Assembly (NCBI GenBank): GCA_014529385.2
Contig: CM043969.1
Span: 19,266,446-19,330,445 of the forward strand
Source: Adiantum capillus-veneris
Taxonomy: Eukaryota; Streptophyta; Polypodiopsida; Polypodiales; Pteridaceae
Reading direction: 5' to 3'
Length of the DNA stretch: 64,000 bases
In this document: positions 1-11,291 of the stretch, one piece after another
How the letters are laid out: the number at the start of each line of letters is the position of its first letter
How positions within the stretch are numbered: the stretch's first letter is position 1
Position numbers and translations under genes: made by a program
Notes under the pieces: generated by a model
What the model was told of the DNA's origin: nothing
The model's input: the letters and a program-made list of their open reading frames with translations, nothing else
The model's database searches: none

Positions 1-149
1 ATAGTGATATGGGCAACAAAATTCACGATGATATTCATAGTGAGGGAATGTTGAAAACAATTCAGACCTTCCTAGACCCTCAATGCCAAGATTCCTAACA
101 AGATTCGTGTCCGAAATGTTGTCTCTTGAAACACATTGACTGCGGCACA

Positions 150-1270
150 TCCCCAACAAGCGAAGGGACAATAATTTTTGGGTTGTTTTCAGTGGACGAA
201 AGCGAGGCCATGGAATCACATATGCTTGCATCTTGAAGGCATGTGGCACGACATAGCACTCGGTTGTCATCTCGTGGGGTGCAATAATTGCAAGATATGC
301 CCCTCATGGCTGTGGCAAGAAAGTTGTGGGCTGATATGGCCTGGAAGTCAAAATCCAGATGCAAAGTGAGGGCCTCTCTACTGTTGCAATCACCTATGCA
401 GGCATATGAAAGGCACGTGGCTCTGTTGCGCTTTTTTAATCAAATCCAGATGCAAAGTGAGGGCTTCTCTCCAGATGAAATCACCTACAAAAGCATCACA
501 TGTTGCAAGCTTTTTTAATCACACGTCGATCATAGGCGTTGACGACTTTCAAATCTATCATGCTCCCTGACAGGTGTTCTGTCACAATGTCAGCAGACTC
601 AAAGAGAGGGCCTCTCTTTAGATGCAATCACCTATGCATGCATCTTGAAGGCATGTGGCTCTATGCAAGGAAGCTCCTCAAGGCAATAAGCATATGCAAG
701 GAGAAGGCCTTTCTCCAATGCAATCATCTATGGAAGAAAGCACCTATGCTAGCATCTTGAAAGACTTCGTAATATGCTGACATGGGTGAGAGAATTTAAG
801 ATGAGAGTGCTAGTCAGTCACAAGCTATTCAGAAACACGTTGTTCTTACCAGGGATTTTCTTTATATGTATGGCAAATGTGGTGCCCTTACAATGTCCAC
901 AAAAAGGCAACAAATCCACTAACAACTCTAGAAGCAATACTCGTGAAATACATCAAGCAGAATCATAGAAGCATGAGAAGTCCTCATGTTTGAACTATCA
1001 TCACTATTACAGATAAGCCCAACAATATGAAAGACGTTGACATGGGTGAGAGAATTAATGATGAGATTATTAGTCACGGGCTGTTGCAAAAAATTATCGT
1101 GCTTCCTGTGATCTAGAGTGTGGATGTAAGATTTGTCCCACGAGGGCAGGGCCAGAAAGCTCTAATTCTCATTCAGCAGATGTGAAGCAAGGTCCTCTCT
1201 CTAAATGCAATCACTTATGCATGCATCTTGAAGGCATGTGGCCTAGATGCTTCGCAGAGAGAGATGTGGC
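150..1270 (+). pseudogene. Decayed PPR (pentatricopeptide repeat) gene fragments
   Basis: Several short stretches encode PPR-like peptides in different frames with stops between them. Near 207-255 the DNA reads GITYACILKACGTT then a stop. Near 435-515 it reads QMQSEGFSPDEITYKSI. Near 618-662 and 1195-1245 the DAITYACILKACG-type string recurs, and near 840-885 it reads LTRDFLYMYGKCGA. These match the helix pattern of plant PLS-class PPR proteins, which bind organellar RNA, usually for editing. No frame stays open through more than about one repeat, so the locus is a relic or a tandem pile of fragments. The repeated ILKACG string is, from memory, typical of fern PPR proteins. Confidence 0.65.
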
Positions 1271-1337
1271 CTAATATGTGGCCTAGATGCTTTGCACATA
1301 GATGTCAATTGTTTTTTTGCTATTGCATGGGCATTTT

Positions 1338-1338
<1 letters not shown>

Positions 1339-1431
<93 letters not shown>

Positions 1432-1441
1432 TCCCCCCCCC
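1339..1441. repeat. (CT)n microsatellite with poly-C tail
   Basis: An almost perfect CT dinucleotide run of about 44 units covers 1339-1427. It is followed by an impure CCCTCTCC stretch and a poly-C run ending at 1441. Serine/leucine and glutamate/arginine repeat frames across it are artefacts of the dinucleotide. Confidence 0.97.
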
Positions 1442-1930
1442 TTCGTTTTGAAGTCTCTCCTCCCATTTAATAAATATCTTAGACATAAATTAATAGAATC
1501 AAATAAACATTTTTTTTGCATTTGAGAAGTGTTGTTGGCATATATAGTTTCCAATATTTTACTTAATCTTAATCCGATACGAACGCAGCTAACAAATCAC
1601 TCTAGTTTTTCTAGCACTGGCCTCTTGTTAACCCACATGGCATTTTCAAAAATTTGGCTGGAGGCTTGTAAGACCATATTAGGTAAAGTGGGAAAATCCC
1701 AATTCCAGGTTGGACAACTTTCAATATATCATGTACAAAATATAGAGATTTTGTCAAAAATTTGAGTTTTCTTAAGGTCTCATTCCACTTTATGCACATA
1801 CAATACACAATGAAAACAACTAAAATACCATGGTTTCAATCAATTGGATTATTAGGAGACGAGTATATTGCATCCATTATCATTGTCTATGTTCTACTGG
1901 CCTACCAACAACTTATCTCAACATGGAGAG
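1442..1930. other. AT-rich spacer without recognised features
   Basis: I see no gene-like frame, RNA gene or clear repeat here. It separates the CT microsatellite from the first isolated satellite core at about 1943-1962. Confidence 0.5.
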
Positions 1931-1939
1931 CTTGGTTTC

Positions 1940-3280
1940 TAGGTCCACCACTTGTCCAAGTTAATGTAAAAGTGACTCAAGGTTCACAACTTGTGAAAGC
2001 AAGGATCCATTGAGAAATACAATCCACTTGGCTATTTTTCCTTAATTTATTGCATGTGACATTCAAGCAAGGTCCACTTATAATCTATAACTTCTTAATT
2101 TGAGGCATGGGGCATACATAAAATATGTAGCATATGCTCTATTGCCTCATAGGAAGGTTGGTTTCAAGGTGCACTTATCCAGGCTAGCTTATCTTGGAGA
2201 AATGATGGAGCTTGCTTCTCTCCTTGTTTCAATGGAGACTAGCTTGGACAAGTGGTGGGCCTTTGCTTCTCTCTATGTTTCAATAGAGTTAGCTTGGACA
2301 AGTGGTGATCTTTGAACAAAACCCCCATGTAAAACATATCATGGGTATTCCAAGTGATTAGAAAGATTACCATTTAAGATATAACCTTATAGGTTGGACA
2401 GCTGGAGCTTGGCTTGGAGAAATGGTGGAACTTTGATTCTCTCCATGTTTCAATGGAGCCTATCTTGGAGAAATGGTGGAGCTTGCTTCTGTCCATGTTT
2501 CAATGGAGCCTAGCTTGAACAATTGGTGGACCTTTGCTTCTCTCTATGTTTCAATAGAGTTAGCTTACACGTGGTGGATCTTCAAACTAAGCCAACTACT
2601 ATCAATGTTTCCTAGCTTGGACAAGTGGTGGAGTGTTTCTCTACTCCATGTTTCAATGGAGATTAGCTTGGACAAGTGTTGGACCTTAAAACAAAAACCC
2701 CATGTACAACATAGCATGGATTTTCTAGATTTCAATGGAGTCTAGCTTTAACAAATGGTGGAGCTTGCCTTCATCCATGTTTCAATGAAACTAGCTTGGA
2801 CAAGTGGTGGACCTTGTAACAAACCCCCCCATGTACAACATATCATTGGTTTTCTAATTGATGGGAAGGAACACCATTCAAGATATAAACTTATAGCTTG
2901 GATAAGTAGTTGACTTTAAAACCAAATTCATCATAATACAATGAAATACAGGTCAGCCAATTCCTAAATCTTGAGACCAAACCTCCCATTCTATTAGAGA
3001 TAATATATTGGATAAGTGGTGGACATTCTATTATTTTCTCATGCCTAGTTTAGACAACCGATACACTTTGCAGCTATAAAGGTTGGACGAGTGGTGGAGC
3101 CTTGTTTCTATCCATGTTTTAATGGATCCTAGCTTGGACAAGTGGTGGACCTTGGAAAAAAGCTTCCATGTACAACATATATGAGGTTTTCCATGTTTTA
3201 ATGGAACCTATCTTGGACAAATGGTGAAGCTTGCTTCTCTCCATGTTGATTTTGGAACTACCTTAGACAAGTGGTGGAGC
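1940..3280 (-). repeat. Left satellite block, distal irregular part
   Basis: Diverged copies of the satellite family. One core at about 1943-1962 is in the + orientation (GTCCACCACTTGTCCAAG). From about 2170 onward the cores are inverted (AGCTTGGACAAGTGGTGGACC) and alternate with segments such as CTCCATGTTTCAATGGAG and CTCTATGTTTCAATAGAG. Spacing is irregular compared with the arrays at 5.8-10.4 and 19-60.6 kb, which suggests an old, eroded edge. Confidence 0.85.
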
Positions 3281-3930
3281 TTTGCTTTTCTACTCTTCAT
3301 AATACAATGAAGTATAGGTTGGTTACATGGTGAATCTTAAGGCCAAACCTCCCATTTTACTAGAGATGATAGGTTGGACAAGTGGATCAACCTTCTATCA
3401 TTTCTCCATGACTATATTGGACAATTAGTAGACCTAACATCTCTCTATGTTGTCTAGAGATGAGCTTGGACAAGTGATGGACCCTGCTTCTCTCTTTCCT
3501 TGGTTTACTAGTTTGAAGACTCAGTATATATACTTTCTTAGATCTAGCTTGAACAAGTGGTGGACCTTGTGTCCACAATCTTAATTCATTACAAAAAAGT
3601 AAATTCTTTGCTTTTCTACTCTTCATAATACAATGAAGTATAGGTTGGTTACATGGTGAATCTTAAGGCCAAACCTCCCATTTTACTAGAGATGATAGGT
3701 TGGACAAGTGGATCAACCTTCTATCATTTCTCCATGACTATATTGGACAATTAGTAGACCTAACATCTCTCTATGTTGTCTAGAGATGAGCTTGGACAAG
3801 TGATGGACCCTGCTTCTCTCTTCCCTTGGTTTACTAGTTTGAAGACTCAGTATATATACTTTCTTAGATCTAGCTTGAACAAGTGGTGGACCTTGTATCC
3901 ACAATCTTAATTCATTACAAAAAAGTAAAT
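3281..3930. repeat. 326-bp direct tandem duplication
   Basis: 3281-3606 and 3607-3930 are nearly identical direct copies offset by 326 bp; differences are single bases such as GTGTCC versus GTATCC near the ends. Each copy contains the array-edge module (CTAGAGATGAGCTTGGACAAG, then a TTTACTAGTTTGAAGACTCA segment and AGATCTAGCTTGAACAAG). That module also occurs near 10.21-10.36 kb and, inverted, at 18.98-19.14 kb. Confidence 0.93.
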
Positions 3931-4437
3931 GAAAAAATAACATAGGAATCTTGGTTTGAAGGTCAAGCAATTAGGTTCCAAATGCACATAAGAATGTATT
4001 TTCCACCCATAAGAAAAGAAAGCTAAATATGTTATTACCAAATTGACAAAGGTAATGTCCAAGAATTCTAGCTTTGCATCTTGTCAGATCTAAATCTTCA
4101 TCAAGGCGACATGCATGTATACATCAACTTTCAAGCCATTCAAGAATACATGCACTTAGATTCCATAGTTTTGTTTCCAAAGTCTTTTAGGTTCTAAAAC
4201 TCTTTCACATAAAGTATGTAATGACAAAATTATTGAAGCAAACATTTGTGCCCAAGAAAAAGATCCCTCTCACATATTTAAAGTCCATGAATTCTCTGAT
4301 CCACACTTACAAGTTTTATTTTGACATCAAACATCAATTCTCTCATAGTTACAAATAAATGCAACCTCGATATGAATTGACAAAAATGAATTTCTTTTAC
4401 TATATGACCCAACATAGGCCCCAATCAAATAAAAAAT
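3931..4437. other. Spacer downstream of gene C
   Basis: AT-rich single-copy-looking DNA without satellite cores or a credible coding frame. It lies 3' of the gene C exon and may hold its 3' untranslated region. Confidence 0.4.
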
Positions 4438-4545
4438 GAGTCCCCAAAAAATTGGGTGCACTCTAGCAATACATCAGAGTCCCCTTACAATAGGATGCAC
4501 TCCAATAGCACATTGAAGTCCCCTTAGAGTAGGGTGCACTCCATT
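4438..4545. repeat. Short tandem repeat, about 40-45 bp, three units
   Basis: Three imperfect units each contain AGTCCCC, a short variable stretch, then GGGTGCACTC or GGATGCACTC. They lie about 120-220 bp downstream of the gene C stop codon. Confidence 0.75.
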
Positions 4546-4661
4546 CAAGTGTTCATAAAATTGACACACCTTTGTTTTTTTTTTTTAAAGACTATATCAA
4601 ATTATACAAATGTTGAAAGATACACACTAGAATAAAAACAGCATCTTATGGCCATATTTAT

Positions 4662-5437
4662 TCAATGCTTTCGTGTTGACAAGTACACACCAAGGACATA
4701 ATTTGTCTCAGAATCACTATACTGATTTACAATTGTGTTGTATGTATAGACTCTCTTATCTCTTGCATACAACCATCCTACCAACCATGGAATTATGGTT
4801 CTCTGCAAGAAGTTTTGAAGTTGCTCGGAAGTTTGCCTCCACATCTTTGGAAATATAAGATATGTCCCTGGCATGTTCCACATCACCCTATATGGAGTGT
4901 CATCAAAAATTAAGGTATTGTTTGCATCCAAATCCTCAAATATCTTCCAAATATCACTCAAATTTTTGTGATAAACCCTTGTAAATCCTAACATGATATT
5001 CGGATTTTGGCAATTTTTGTTACTCATAAACACCTTGAACTTGGTATACTGCTCAGGAAAACATTTTTGTGTGATGCGTTGCACCCTTGTTAAGTTATAG
5101 AAACTCCATATCCATAGCTCAAAGTATTCAGCACAAAAATCCAAAAAACTTTGTGCGTCTGGTCGCACCACATGATAAACTTCATCTTTATCCTCCACAA
5201 GTCGCATGTATTGAGCCCAAGATGGCATAGAATCTCCATGTTTCATTTCAATTGTCTTGAGAAGTAACCCCTCTAGATCCAAGATAAGTACTCTTTTGAT
5301 GTCCTTGAAAGCAAGTGGTAGGTGATAAGGAGGTGATTCATTTCTTGGACAAGGTCTTGGAGGAGGTTGGATGGGTAATTCAATAGTTTTCTTCAATTTA
5401 CGCCAGCATATAGCCAATCCATTTTTCTGTAATGATT
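4662..5437 (-). CDS. Gene C: FCP1/NIF (SCP-like) phosphatase-domain exon
   Basis: The frame runs 257 codons from a likely 3' splice site (TTTAATTTCAG before 5437) to a stop at 4662. No ATG supports a start in the exon, and two bases left at its 5' edge imply a phase-1 upstream exon that I could not find. Counting from residue MAICW=1, the HAD-like segment starts at 43 with VLILDLEGLL; D47 matches the nucleophile of the DxDxT motif, but the second Asp is Glu and Thr is Leu. HVVRPDAQSFLDF, LWIWSFYNL and IFDDTPYR (D172, D173) follow in family order. FCP1/SCP enzymes remove phosphate from proteins such as the RNA polymerase II tail; the altered motif I makes activity doubtful. It is similar in layout to gene B, so the two look like diverged paralogues. 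It lies inside satellite DNA and may be a partial gene. Confidence 0.8.
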
Positions 5438-5790
5438 CTGAAATTAAAGAACAAGAACACTTAATGCAAACACAACAATAGACATGAGTTTTACATTGTC
5501 TACCCTAAGGTTCTATTAGATACCAAAATCCATCTATGATCTATTCATTAATAGAAAGAAAGTGAAATTAAAATCCTGACTCTTTTTTATGCTTCACTCT
5601 CTCTTAGTCTCAATACCATGGAGTTCAACTAAACTTAAGTCAACTAATAACTACTACTTGTTGTTAAAGGTACGCTTGAAGTGCATAAGGCTTAACCAAT
5701 GCTCTAGTGTAGAATGGGTATTTAGGTCTCAAGGTCTACCACTTATACAAGCAAAGATCCATTTAGATAAGGAAACCCAATTTTTCTTAA
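5438..5790. other. Upstream spacer of gene C with one + oriented core
   Basis: Holds the presumed intron upstream of gene C. One diverged satellite core at about 5730-5755 (AAGGTCTACCACTTATACAAG) is in the + orientation, against the inverted orientation of the array that starts a few tens of bases further on. Confidence 0.5.
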
Positions 5791-5794
5791 TATA

Positions 5795-8700
5795 ATGATA
5801 TAGAGTGGACAAGTGGTGAATCCTGAGACCAAACCACTCTTGCTACTAGGGATAATAGGTTGGACAAGTGGTGGACCTTGCCCCCCATGTACAAAGTATC
5901 AAGGGTTTTTGGTATTTCAATGGACTCTAGCATCTTGGAGACATGGTGGAGCTTACTTCTCTCCATGTTTCAATGGAGTCTATCTTGAATAAATGGTGGA
6001 GCATCATTCTCTCCATGTTTCAATGGAGCCTAGCTTAGACAAGTGGTGGACGTTTGTTTCTCTCTATGCTTGAACAGATTTAGCTTGGACAAGTGGTGGA
6101 CCTTGGAACAAAATCCCCATGTAAAACATATCATGGACATTACAAGTGGTGAGAAAAAATACCATTCAATATATAACCTTATAGGTAGGACAAGTGGTGG
6201 ACCTTAACACCCAATTATTATTAATATAATGACATAGAGTGGACAAGTGGTGAATCTTGTGACCAAACCTACTAGGAAAAGTAGGTTGGACAAGTGGTGG
6301 ACCTTGAATGCAAACCCCCCATGTACAAAATATCACTCATGCTACTAGGAATTATTTGGTATTAAGGTCCATGTTTCAATGGAGCCTAGCTTGGACAAGT
6401 GGTGGACCTTTGTTTCTCTCTATGTTTCAATAGAATTACCTTGGACAAGTGGTGAACCTTGGAACAAAACCCCCATGTAAAGCATGTCATGGGCATTACA
6501 AGTGGTGAGAAAAAATACCATTCAAGGTATAACCTTATAAGCTGGACAAGTGGTGGACCTTAGCACCCAATTCCTCTTATTATAATGACATAGAGTGGAA
6601 AAGTGGTGAATCGTGAGACCAAACTTACTAGGGATAATAGGTTGGACAAATGGTTGACCTTGAATGTAAATCCCCCATGTACAAAATATCAGGGGTTTTG
6701 CGTATTTCAATGGAGCCTAGCATCTTGGAGACATGGTGGAACTTACTTCTCTCCATGTTTTAATGGAGCCTATCTAGGAGAAATGGTGGAGGTTCCTTCT
6801 CTCCATGTTTCAATGGAGCTTAGCTTGGACAAGTCATGGGCCTTTGTTTCTCTCTATGTTTGAATATGGTTAGCTTGGACAAGTGGTGAATCTTGGAATG
6901 AAACTCCCATGTAAAACATATCATGGGCATTTCAAGTGGCGAGAAAGGATACCATTTAAGATATAACCTTATAGGTTGGACAAGTGGTGGACCTTAACAC
7001 AAATATAATGACATAGAGTGTACAAGTGGTGAATCTTGAAACCAAACCACTCATGCTACTAGGGATAATTGGTTAAACAAGTGGTGGGCCTTGAAATAAA
7101 ACCCCCTAGAGTGTTTCAATGGAGCCTAGCTTGGAAACATGGTAAAGCTTGCTTCTCTCCATGTTTCAATGTAGCCTATCTTGGATAAATGGTGGAGCAT
7201 CATTCTCTCCATGTTTCAATGGAGCCTAGCTTGGACAAGTGGTGGACCTTTGTTTCTCTCTATGTTTGAATAGAGTTATCTTGGGAAAGTGGTGGACCTT
7301 GGAAAAAAACCCCCATGTAAAACATATCATGGGCATTACAAGTGGTGAGAAAAAATACCATTCAATATATAACCTTATAGGTTGGACAAGTGGTGGACCT
7401 TAATACCCAATTATTCTTAATATAATGACATAGAGTGGATAAGTGGTGAACTTGGGACCAAACCTACTAGGAAAAATAGGTTGGACAAGTGGTGGACTTT
7501 GAATGTAAACCCCCCATGTACAAAATATCACTCATTCTACTAGAAATAATTTGGTATTAAGGTCCATGTTTCAATGCAGCCTAGCTTGGAAAAGTGGTGG
7601 ACCTTTGTTTCTCTCTATGTTTCAATAGATTTAGCTTGGACAAGTGGTGGACCTTGGAACAAAACCCCCATGTAAATCATGTCATGGGAATTACAAGTGG
7701 TGAGAAAAAATACTATTCAAGCTATAACATTATAGGTTGGACAAGTGGTGGACCTTAACACCCAATTCCTCTTAATATAATGACATAGAGTGGACAAGTG
7801 GTGAATCATGAGACCAAACCTACTAGGGATAATAGGTTGAACAAGTGGTGAACCTTGAATGTAAACCCCCCATGTACAAAATATTATGGGTATTGGGTAT
7901 TTCAATGGAGCCTAGCAACTTGGAGACATGGTGGAGCTTATTTCTCTCCATGTTTCAATGGAGCCTATCTAGGATAAACAGTGGAGGTTCTTTCTCTCCA
8001 TGTTTCAATCAGCCTAGCTTGGACAAGTGGTGGACCTTTCTTTCTCTATATGTTTTAATAGAGTTAACTTGGACAAGTGTGGACCTTGGAATGAAACCCC
8101 CATGTAAAACATATCATGGGCATTTCAAGTGGTGAGAAAGGATACCATTTAAAATATAACCTTATAGGTTGGACAAGTGGTGGACCTTAACACATAGTTC
8201 TTCTTAATATAATGACATAGAGTGTACAAGTGGTGAATCTTGAGACCAAACCACTCGTGCTACTAGGGATAATAGGTTGGACAAGTGGTGGACCTTGAAT
8301 GTAAACCCCTCATGTACAAAATTATGGGTTTAGGGTATTTCAATGGAGCCTAGCTTGGAGACATGGTGGAGATTGCTTCTCTCAATGTTTCAATGGAACC
8401 TATCTTGGAGAAATGGTGGATCATCCTTCTCTCCATGTTTCAATGGAGCCTATCTTGGACAAGTGGTGGACCTTTGCTTCTCTCTATGTTTCAATAGAGT
8501 TAGCTTGGACAAGTGGTGGGTCTTGGAACAAAACCCCTTTGTAAAACATAGCATGGACATTACAAGTGATGAGGAAAAATATCATTCAAGATATAACCTT
8601 ATAGGTTGGAAAAGTGGTGATGGACCTTGACAAGTGGTGAAGGATACCATTTAAGATATACCCTTATAGGTTGGACAAGTGGTGGACCTTAACACCTAGT

Positions 8701-10370
8701 TATTCTTAATATAATGACATAGAGTGGATAAGTGGTGAATCTTAAGACCAAACCACTCATGCTACTAGGTATAATACGTTAGAGAAGTGGTAGACCTTGA
8801 ATGTAAACACCCCATGTATAAAATATCATGGTTTTAGGGTGTTTCAATGGAGCCTAGCATCTTGGAGACATGGTAGATATTGATTCTTTCCATGTTTGAA
8901 TGGCACCTATCTTGGAAAAATGATGGAGGTTACTTTTCTCCATGCTTCAACGGAGCCTAGCTTTGACAAGTGGTGAACCTTTGCTTCTCTCTATGTTTGA
9001 ATACAGTTAGCTTGGACAAGTGGTGGACCTTTGCTTCTCTCTATGTTTGAATAGAGTTAGCTTGGACAAGTGGTAAACCTTGGAATGAAACCCCCATGTA
9101 AAACATATCATGGGCATTTCAAGTGGTGAGAAAGGATACCATTTAAGATAGAAGCTTATAGGTTGGACAAGTGGTGGACCTTAATACATAGTTCGTTTTA
9201 ATATAATGACATAGAGTGTACAAGTGGTGTATCTTGAGACCAAACCACTCGTGCTACTAGGGATAATAGGTTAGACAGTGGCGGGCCTTGAAATAAAACC
9301 CCCCATGTACAAAATAAAATGGGTTTAGGGTATTTAAATGGATCATAGCTTGGAGACATGGTGGAGCTTGCTTCTCTCCATGTTTCAATGAAGCCTATCT
9401 TGGAGAAATGGTGGAGCATCCTTCTCTCCATGTTTCAATATAGCCTAGCTTGGACAAGTGGTGGACCTTTGGTTCTCTCTATGTTTCAATAGAGTTAGCT
9501 TGGACAAGTGGCGGACATTGAAACAAAACTCCCATGTAAAACATATCATGGGTAGTTCAAGTTGTGAGAAAAAAAACCATTTAAAATATAACCTTATAGG
9601 TTGGACAAGTGGTGGACCTTAACACCCAATACTTTTTAATATAATGACATAGAGTGGACAAGTGGTGAATCTTGAGACCAAACCTATCAAGCTACTAGGG
9701 ATACTAGGTTGGACAAGTGGTGGATCTTGAATGTACATCCCCTATGTACAAAATATCATGGGTTTAGGGTGTTTCAATGGAGTCTAGCATATTGGAGACA
9801 TGGTGGAGCTTGCTTCGCTCCATGTTTCAAGTGGTGGACCTTCAATTATTTTCCCATACCTAGTTTAGACAACCCATACACTTTGCAACTCTAAAGGTTG
9901 AACGAGTGGTGGATCTTTGTTTATTTCCATGTTTTAATGGATCCTAGCTTGGACAAGTGGTGGACCTTGGACAAAAGTCCCCCCTGTACAACATAGCTGA
10001 GTTTTTTCATGTTTTAATGGAAGAGAGATTCGACAAATGGTGGAGCTTGTTTATCTCCATGTGGATTTTAGAACTAGCTTGGACAAGTGGTGGAGCTTTG
10101 CTTTCCTACTCTTCATAATACAATGATGTATATGTTGGTTACATGGTGAATCTTAAGGCCAAACCTCCCATCTTAGTAGAGATGATAGGTTCGACAAGTG
10201 GTCAACCTTCTATCATTTCTCCATGCCTATAATTAGACAATTAGTAGAACTAGCATCTTTCTATGTTGTCTAGAGTTGAGCTTGGACAAGTAGTGGACCT
10301 TGCTACTCTCTTCCCTTGGTTTATTAGTTTGAAGACTCATTATATATACTTGCTTAGATCTATATAATTA
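5795..10370 (-). repeat. Left satellite array (inverted orientation)
   Basis: Tandem monomers with the landmark GGTTGGACAAGTGGTGGACC near 5852, 6285, 6640, 7064, 7478, 7834 and 8273. This gives alternating long (about 414-439 bp) and short (about 355 bp) units. The order long-short-long makes a period of about 1.2 kb (5852 to 7064 to 8273). Units resemble the 19-60.6 kb array on the other strand but are more diverged. From about 9.8 kb the units break down, and the block ends with the edge module at 10206-10360. Confidence 0.92.
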
Positions 10371-11089
10371 CTCATTAGTTAGGTTACAAGTAGGTATGTA
10401 ATTTGTTAGCCTCAAGGGACTTTGAATACTGAATAGTAAGAAAGTCAAGTGATGGTTTGAAGATCTTTTGCTTATCTAAACTAGACTCTAACTCAATAAT
10501 AAGTTTCTTAAGTTCCACGAATTGTCCTATCTAGGCTCCAAAAGAGTCTTAATTGGTTTGTGCTAGATTCTAACTTCCTTGATGGGGTAGAATCCTAGAA
10601 AAATGAGGCACTATAAGTTTTACCTTAGCTCAAATGGATTTTCACTTCAACTAGACTGCAATTTGGCACTCTAGTATCTTTGTCTCGATGGAGTTTAACA
10701 CTAGATACATAGTAGTGATATTTAAGCTTCATGTCTCTTCACTTGATTGAGATATGAGACCATACTTTCAAGGTCACCACTTGTCTTACCTAAAGACCAA
10801 TGCGAGACATGGGAGCAAGAAAGCCATCCGATATTTTTTGAGGACTATTACATAGACAATCAATAACTTAAGTAAAGCAAAAAGACTTGGATCTTTCACA
10901 ATTAATAACTTAAGTAAAGCCAAAAAGACTTGGATCTTTGACAGTTTTTTTCAAACTAAAAAAGCACAATCTCATGCTAACAAAACTATAAATCACAATT
11001 GAAAGTTTTGAACAAGAAAAAGATCAGCAATCTTAATAAGAAGGATACTTTTCATTTCATTTGATGATTACAAAATAAAAGAAAGTCTC
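10371..11089. other. Single-copy spacer 3' of gene B
   Basis: AT-rich DNA without regular satellite units. It contains the 42-bp tandem duplication listed separately and probably the 3' untranslated region of gene B. No other coding signal is visible. Confidence 0.45.
10862..10944. repeat. 42-bp tandem duplication
   Basis: AATAACTTAAGTAAAGC followed by an A run and GACTTGGATCTTT occurs twice in direct tandem with two or three differences. Confidence 0.9.
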
Positions 11090-11197
11090 TCAAGAAATTG
11101 ATAAACAAAAAATGTAGGTGATTGCTTCATTATTTTGAGCAAAAATATCAAAATCTCTATTGATTGAGCTCCATCTAGTAGTATCCTTTGTAAGATC
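11090..11197 (-). CDS. Gene B: candidate last exon
   Basis: A consensus 3' splice site (TTCCTTCCTGCAG on the - strand) precedes 11197. It is followed by a 35-codon open frame beginning DLTKDTTRWSSINRDFDIF and ending at a TGA at 11090. It joins in phase if the previous exon ends at AATAAG|GTGAAA near 11344, or if one base is removed just before the AAG|GTACTAG at the end of the main exon. If neither applies, this is 3' untranslated sequence, because the main frame already stops at 11292. I recognise no domain in it. Confidence 0.45.
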   Translation of the reverse strand, partial: DLTKDTTRWSSINRDFDIFAQNNEAITYIFCLSIS

Positions 11198-11291
11198 CTG
11201 CAGGAAGGAATAAAAAGAAATATTTGTTAGATACCATGCACATGAGTGTTCAAGCATGTGTATCAAGAATATATGACATGTCACTAGTACC

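Noticed and set aside
1228-1554. Open frames across the CT microsatellite
   Set aside because: They consist of Ser-Leu or Glu-Arg dipeptides from the dinucleotide run.
8320-9760. Telomere-like GGGTTTAGGG words
   Set aside because: They are single occurrences inside monomers (ATGGGTTTAGGGTATTTC) and never in tandem.
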